From Apteryx mantelli (lineage: Eukaryota; Chordata; Aves; Apterygiformes; Apterygidae): a DNA stretch of 64,000 bases. Where the stretch lies: NCBI RefSeq assembly GCF_036417845.1, contig NC_089978.1, positions 138,502,288 through 138,566,287 of the forward strand. Reading direction: 5' to 3'. Shown here piece after piece: positions 59,978 to 64,000 of the stretch; the first letter of the stretch is position 1, and each line of letters begins with the position of its first letter. A program made the position numbers and the translations under genes. The notes under the pieces were generated by a model that worked only from the letters and a program-made list of their open reading frames with translations, was not told the DNA's origin and ran no database searches.

Positions 59978-60020
<43 letters not shown>

Positions 60021-60030
60021 TTTTTTTTTC
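59956..60030 (+). repeat. (CA)n-(CG)n-(CA)n microsatellite with T run
   Basis: A short CA run (about 59957-59966), then an alternating purine-pyrimidine tract from 59971 to about 60018 in which a GCGCGC block (about 59975-59986) passes into a long CA run. It is followed by ATAT and nine or ten T. CpG/CpA alternation of this length is a classical left-handed (Z) DNA-prone sequence. The open frames through it are artefacts of the repeat. Confidence 0.95.
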
Positions 60031-60119
60031 CCCGTTAAGCTACTGCAGTGACTGGCGAGTGGCACTGTTCTGTCTGCTGCAGGAGAGCTAGAGGTCTGTC
60101 AGGCAGGGAAAAGCCCAGC
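60031..60119. other. Short unique spacer
   Basis: Unremarkable unique sequence between the microsatellite and the following candidate regulatory block. Confidence 0.5.
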
Positions 60120-60360
60120 AATAAGGTGCTTTGGGTGCAATACTTACAATCCCAGGTGCTGTGAAGTAATCTGGGGTCATGAAAGACACAAACTGCACAC
60201 TGCAAGTGAAGCAGTGATTCAATTACGGTTCAGAGCACTTCCATGAGCGGGATAATTGCAGAGAGAGAGGACCATTTAATTACGTAGGCCAAAGCATAAC
60301 AAAATCCAGTCACTGGAAAGCTCCCCAGATATTACACATGTAAAATAAGATGCACATATT
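60120..60360. promoter_or_regulatory. Candidate conserved non-coding element
   Basis: A repeat-free block with 'gtgattcaattacgg' at about 60213-60228 and TTTAATTACGTA at 60275-60286, two homeodomain-type cores about 60 bases apart, and GATAATTGC at 60251-60259. No coding frame. Regulatory role is inferred. Confidence 0.28.
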
Positions 60361-61044
60361 TAACAAGGAGGGGCACGAACTGTTAGCACAGCTTCTTGAG
60401 AGAGGCTGAGGGGGTCTTCCCTGCCCCGCTGGATTTCTCTAAATGATTTGTTCTAACTCAGCCAGAAGTTATGGCCTTAGTATCAACATTATTGCCTGGA
60501 TTCTGTAGTCTTATATGATCATAATGAAACCTCCTGGCCTGAAAAAATGTCACACTACACTATATGTGTGAGAGGGGCATATGCTGATGATAACCCTTCC
60601 CTTATTATTCTCCAGCTTGACTTTCGAAGGAAAGAATCACAGCCCCATGGCGAAGGGTTGGAAGCGGTGTCGGAGACCTCAACATGGCGTCATTCAGACC
60701 TTTTCTCCTAGGACTCTTTGTGATCCCAGCTCAACTCCTGCCTGTGTCTTTGGTGCTCTTAAATGTTTGCAAAACAGCCTGGAAGGACTGCGTACCTTTC
60801 CTGGCTGTCTGTCTCCCCACCCTTCCTCTTCTTGTTCCCACTGAGAGCTTCATGCTAATCATAGAGAGAGTCCAAGTATTTTTCTCAGATGAGGTCTCCT
60901 CTGGGGCACCTTCTAGGATTCAGTGATTTCAAAAGGAGCTTTCAGGAGCCAGTAAATCTTTTCTGATAGGCATGACTATCACCCTCATGAGTGAGGGATC
61001 CACATGAGGATGTGTCTCCTGGCAATGGGGCAAAAAAAAATCCT
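60360..61044. other. Unique non-coding sequence
   Basis: No gene is recognised. Overlapping plus frames at 60581-60926 have no recognisable domain. A short A run lies near 61033-61039. Confidence 0.5.
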
Positions 61045-61310
61045 GTGGTCATGGTTTAAGGTCAGAAAGTACCATTGCCGTCATCTGTATAGTTCAGGCT
61101 TTCAAGCTGTATCTGTTCTATAGAAAGCCCCTAAACTTCAGATGACTGAAAGCAAACCTCTCAGAAAAACATCCAGTCTTGACTTAAATACTTATGATGT
61201 TGGAGTCTATACCAGGTCTCTTAGCAGATGGTTCCCATGATTAGTCTTGCTATTATTTCTTGTTTTTTAAGTTGGTCTTGCTTCCTGTTCCACCTGTTGG
61301 ATGTCATCAC
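61045..61310 (-). repeat. Old CR1-type LINE 3' fragment, inverted
   Basis: Read on the plus strand, 'ggtcagaaagtaccattgccgtcatctgtatagttcaggc' is followed by 'aaacatccagtcttgacttaaatacttatgatgttggagtctataccag' and 'tcttagcagatggttcccatgattagtc'. These follow the reverse complement of an old amniote CR1 3' region (aggaccattgt...tcatctagtctgacc...aacatccaatcttgatttaaaaatttccagtgatggagaatccaccac...ttggtaaattgttccaatggttaattac). It is too diverged to set exact ends. The family differs from the young bird CR1 at 30 kb. Confidence 0.6.
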
Positions 61311-63424
61311 TATGCTGGCTGAGTAAAGAGGAGTCTACTTTTGCAACTCTTCTCCCCAGCATGTCTCCCCCTCTCTGTCTCTTCCTCTTTGTCAAGGTCT
61401 TTTTCTTCATGTTGATTTCCCATCATCTCATCTCTTTTAAGTACCCCAACCTTTTTCTCCCCAGTAATTTAATCAGCCAAAATAAAACATGGAAAGTATT
61501 TAAGTAAAGAAAATATGCTTCCAAACCAAATCATGTTATTTCCTACCTATTTTTGAAGGCATTGTCTCTTTTGAGTATTTTCTTTTCTCCTCAGTTGTTG
61601 TTCATTCCTTCTGCTCCTAATGTGGTGAAACTCACAGCTCATACCTGAAATACAGATCAGACCAAACCATATCAATGCATTAGATTTCTTCCCAGCTCAG
61701 AACATTTCTATTTCTTGGAACTTTTTCTAGAAGCGGGACTGGTAACTCAGTAAATGTAAATCAGCATGATTTTTTTGCAGCCAAATGGTTTACAGTGATA
61801 GCAACTGTAGATATAATCTCAGTGTGTTTTAACTGATTTTCTGTCTATGCAAGACTGTCCAAATTCCAGCAAACCTGAAGAACTTTTGAGCTTTTAATTT
61901 CATTAGACAAACACATGACGGACTGCAGTCCGAATATATCTCCCACACCCTTTCATCTACTGATTTTGCAATTTCATCAGACTACCATCTGAAGTCTATG
62001 GTGTCATTATGTGCTGCCTGTCTGTTGAAGTTTGGTGTGCTATCGCCAGCACCAGATGTTTCATACACGTTCACAAGGAGTTCTCTTTCCTGCCACTTAC
62101 CAACGGTTTATACTCACAGGATATTCTTTCCTTTATAGAGAAGTCAGGCTTATTGTCTGTGTTCTGGAGTTGATGATGCATTTTTGAAAAGGAGTTCACT
62201 GTTGCTCATTTTAACTCAACAGTATCTTTCCTCCTCCCTGTCCTCATCTGCTAATGGATTTTGTTCCTCCCTAGCAGTTAGTCATGTGTGAATGCCTGAA
62301 TTAACTTGAAGGTCTTCTCTATAGCTGGTGGTTGTTGCAAATCTTTGGCAATGAACAATAATGGAGATGAATATGAACTTTAGTTTTAATGCTATTATTA
62401 TGGATAATGCTTTTACTGCAGCAATGCCAAGGGACTTCAGTCAAGTCGGGGTCTCCTCTATACAACTAGTGCACACTGCTCCACAGAACTTACAACCTTT
62501 AAGAAGACACACACTCATGCACAAGAGAAATAAATTACTGGTGGGGGTGGTTAAAGTAGGTAACAAAAATATCAAGAAAGTTTAACACATTGAGTGTGTG
62601 AATGGTTTTTAATATCTTCTGTATTGCCCTGATCTCTGTCAGAATTGATTTGTTGTGATATATATATCTTTTTCCTTTAAATACCTCTGAGTTAGAACGG
62701 GTCAAATAAGACATCTATTGAACCAGAAATACTTTTTGCAAGTATATATGATCCCTGGCTTTGGAAGCATTTGCTACTTCAAAAGACTTTGTAATGTCAG
62801 TGTGAATCACAGATTTTCTCATGTATCACAAATAACTCCTTGTCCAGAAGTTTCTAAATGAAGTTTTCAATTTATTTTCCCAGTTATCTAGTTATGGAAA
62901 GTAATTAATCCCAAATCCTATAGAGAGCTAGCTACGGCCACTCCATGAGAATGTGTGTGTGCATGTTGACTATGTGAACACAAAGCTGTTCGTGAACAGA
63001 ATGTAGGCTGAAAATTATAAATTGTATATTGCATATTTTCTTTCTCTTTGTGTGTTTGTTATAACTTTAAGCTGAAAAACATAATGGCAATTTTTGAGAA
63101 GTGGTTTTTCATGTCTTTCCATATTTCTGGCAGGAAATAATTACTATATTGTGATTTGGTTGTAATGATGACCTGTTAGTAAAGATGCCTTTACCTGCTG
63201 TCTACCTAACTTATGAACCATCTGCTGCTCTTTTTGTGAAACCAAAAGGAATTTAAAGTCCAGTACAAACACTAGGTTGTTCATTCAGCTGCAGAAAGCT
63301 TGTAGCATGTGGAAGAGTCCCAGGACATCTACTCCTAATCACTTTGGAGAGCTACTGCATCTCCAAAGAACACACAGATACTCCTCAAATACAAGTAAAA
63401 ATCACCTCTGTAGGAATTATCACA
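61310..63424. other. Unique non-coding sequence
   Basis: No gene is recognised. The first part, to about 61560, is pyrimidine-rich and could continue the old LINE, but similarity could not be followed. A short AT run (GATATATATATC) lies near 62658-62669. The frame at 62361-62585 plus is unassigned. Confidence 0.45.
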
Positions 63425-63570
63425 TTGTATCAGGTCAGATATCTGTCTAGTTGGGTTTCTTTAGAAGGAGTTGGTAACATACATTATAATGGACCACACT
63501 GCACAAATGTACTTATGAGGGAAGTTTCTTCCTTGCCACCAATAGTTAATGGACCTTGTATCCATTTTTC
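63425..63570 (+). repeat. Old amniote LINE fragment
   Basis: The text 'atcaggtcagatatctgtctagttggg', 'cattataatggaccacactg' and 'gagggaagtttcttccttgccaccaatagttaatgga' follow an old repeat familiar from reptile genomes (atcagaccaatggtccatctag...ccataatggac...ggggaaagtttcttcctaacccccaatagttagagg). Plus-oriented. Family assignment (CR1/L3 or L2-like) is tentative. Confidence 0.5.
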
Positions 63571-64000
63571 TCTTTATTATCAGATTTTACAGTTTAAAAT
63601 ATCTAATCATTTCTTCACTTCTGAAGATCACTGTGGAAAATCAGTGTGGAAATGAGTATTCAGAAAAGGTCATTTTTAACACTCTAATTCTGGCATTAGT
63701 ACCTTAATTTTGGAAAACAGCTGCTCAGTGAGAACTATATTTCAAATCCTTCTGTAACAGGATTTAAACACTTTATCTGTGTTTTAACATAGGCAGGTAG
63801 CTTAAAAATTTTATTTTTATGAGTTACTTTGGCAAAATATTTATCTGGAGTCACTGGCCTTGTGGCGATTTATCTACTCTAGCTATTTGTACTGGATTTA
63901 AAAGGGAGCACTTAGTTCTTAAACTAATTGCCAGTTATTTATTTCAGAGGAAATACTTTTATAAGGATAAGGGGCTAAAGGCCATCTTTTCAAAGGTATG
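63571..64000. other. Unique non-coding sequence at window end
   Basis: AT-rich unique sequence with no gene or further repeat recognised up to the end of the window. Confidence 0.5.

Noticed and set aside
59783-60091. Open frames reading CVCVCV and HTHTHT
   Set aside because: These are translations of the CA/CG microsatellite, not proteins.
1-64000. CRISPR array, tRNA, rRNA, operon or prokaryotic mobile system
   Set aside because: No regularly spaced repeats, no cloverleaf-like tRNA sequence with intact arms, and no dense coding. The CR1 and MIR content places the window in a vertebrate nuclear genome.
1-64000. Endogenous retrovirus or LTR element
   Set aside because: I saw no paired long terminal repeats, primer-binding site or retroviral gene block. 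The reverse-transcriptase pieces present are of the non-LTR CR1/L3 type.

Overview
The window looks like vertebrate nuclear DNA, most probably from a bird. The main evidence is a CR1 (chicken repeat 1) LINE copy at 30074-30799 whose 3' end has the bird-type form, closing on an ATTCTGTGATTCT-like octamer array. A second, older CR1 tail of the same kind lies at 17990-18342. There are also decayed MIR-like SINEs and old CR1/L3-type fragments of the sort still readable in slowly evolving amniote genomes. The base composition is AT-rich, with no bacterial operon structure, no ribosome-binding sites and no dense reading frames. The exact species and locus cannot be named from the sequence.

I find no protein-coding host gene that I can recognise. 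The only reading frame with a clear protein identity is the 214-residue C-terminal piece of CR1 ORF2 on the minus strand at 30151-30795. Other open frames of 60-185 codons have no recognisable domain and no persuasive gene structure. Most are chance frames, or antisense shadows of repeats. Three short segments (6282-6487, 10548-10667, 12369-12508) combine a plausible splice signal with an open frame and are listed as weak exon candidates. The window is best read as a gene desert, a large intron or the flank of a distant gene.

Layout: 1-3.1 kb is plain unique sequence. An old LINE fragment related to CR1/L3 lies at 3.2-3.78 kb. From 5 to 30 kb there is unique sequence with scattered MIR-like SINEs (8.3, 10.1, 19.1, 21.0, 26.2, 27.7 kb), L3-like scraps, a polypyrimidine microsatellite (7.65 kb), AT-rich stretches (15.2-15.8, 20.2-20.4 kb) and an old CR1 tail (18.0 kb). 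The young CR1 copy is at 30.1-30.8 kb. It is followed at 31.6-33.3 kb by repeat-free sequence with clustered homeodomain-type and E-box-type motifs, the best candidate for conserved regulatory DNA. From 35 to 43 kb there are more SINE/L3 scraps and another candidate regulatory block (42.3-42.7 kb). A broken CR1 reverse-transcriptase fragment lies at 45.86-46.57 kb. From 50 to 54.4 kb there are two candidate regulatory blocks, one directly abutting an old SINE tail. The (CG)n(CA)n tract is at 60.0 kb, and two further old LINE fragments are near 61.0-61.3 and 63.4-63.6 kb.

No CRISPR array, tRNA, rRNA or operon was seen, and I did not find an undescribed biological system here. The observations most worth testing are the candidate regulatory blocks, the SINE-abutting block at 53.9-54.4 kb and the three exon candidates. 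All repeat identities come from remembered family consensus patterns, not from a database search.
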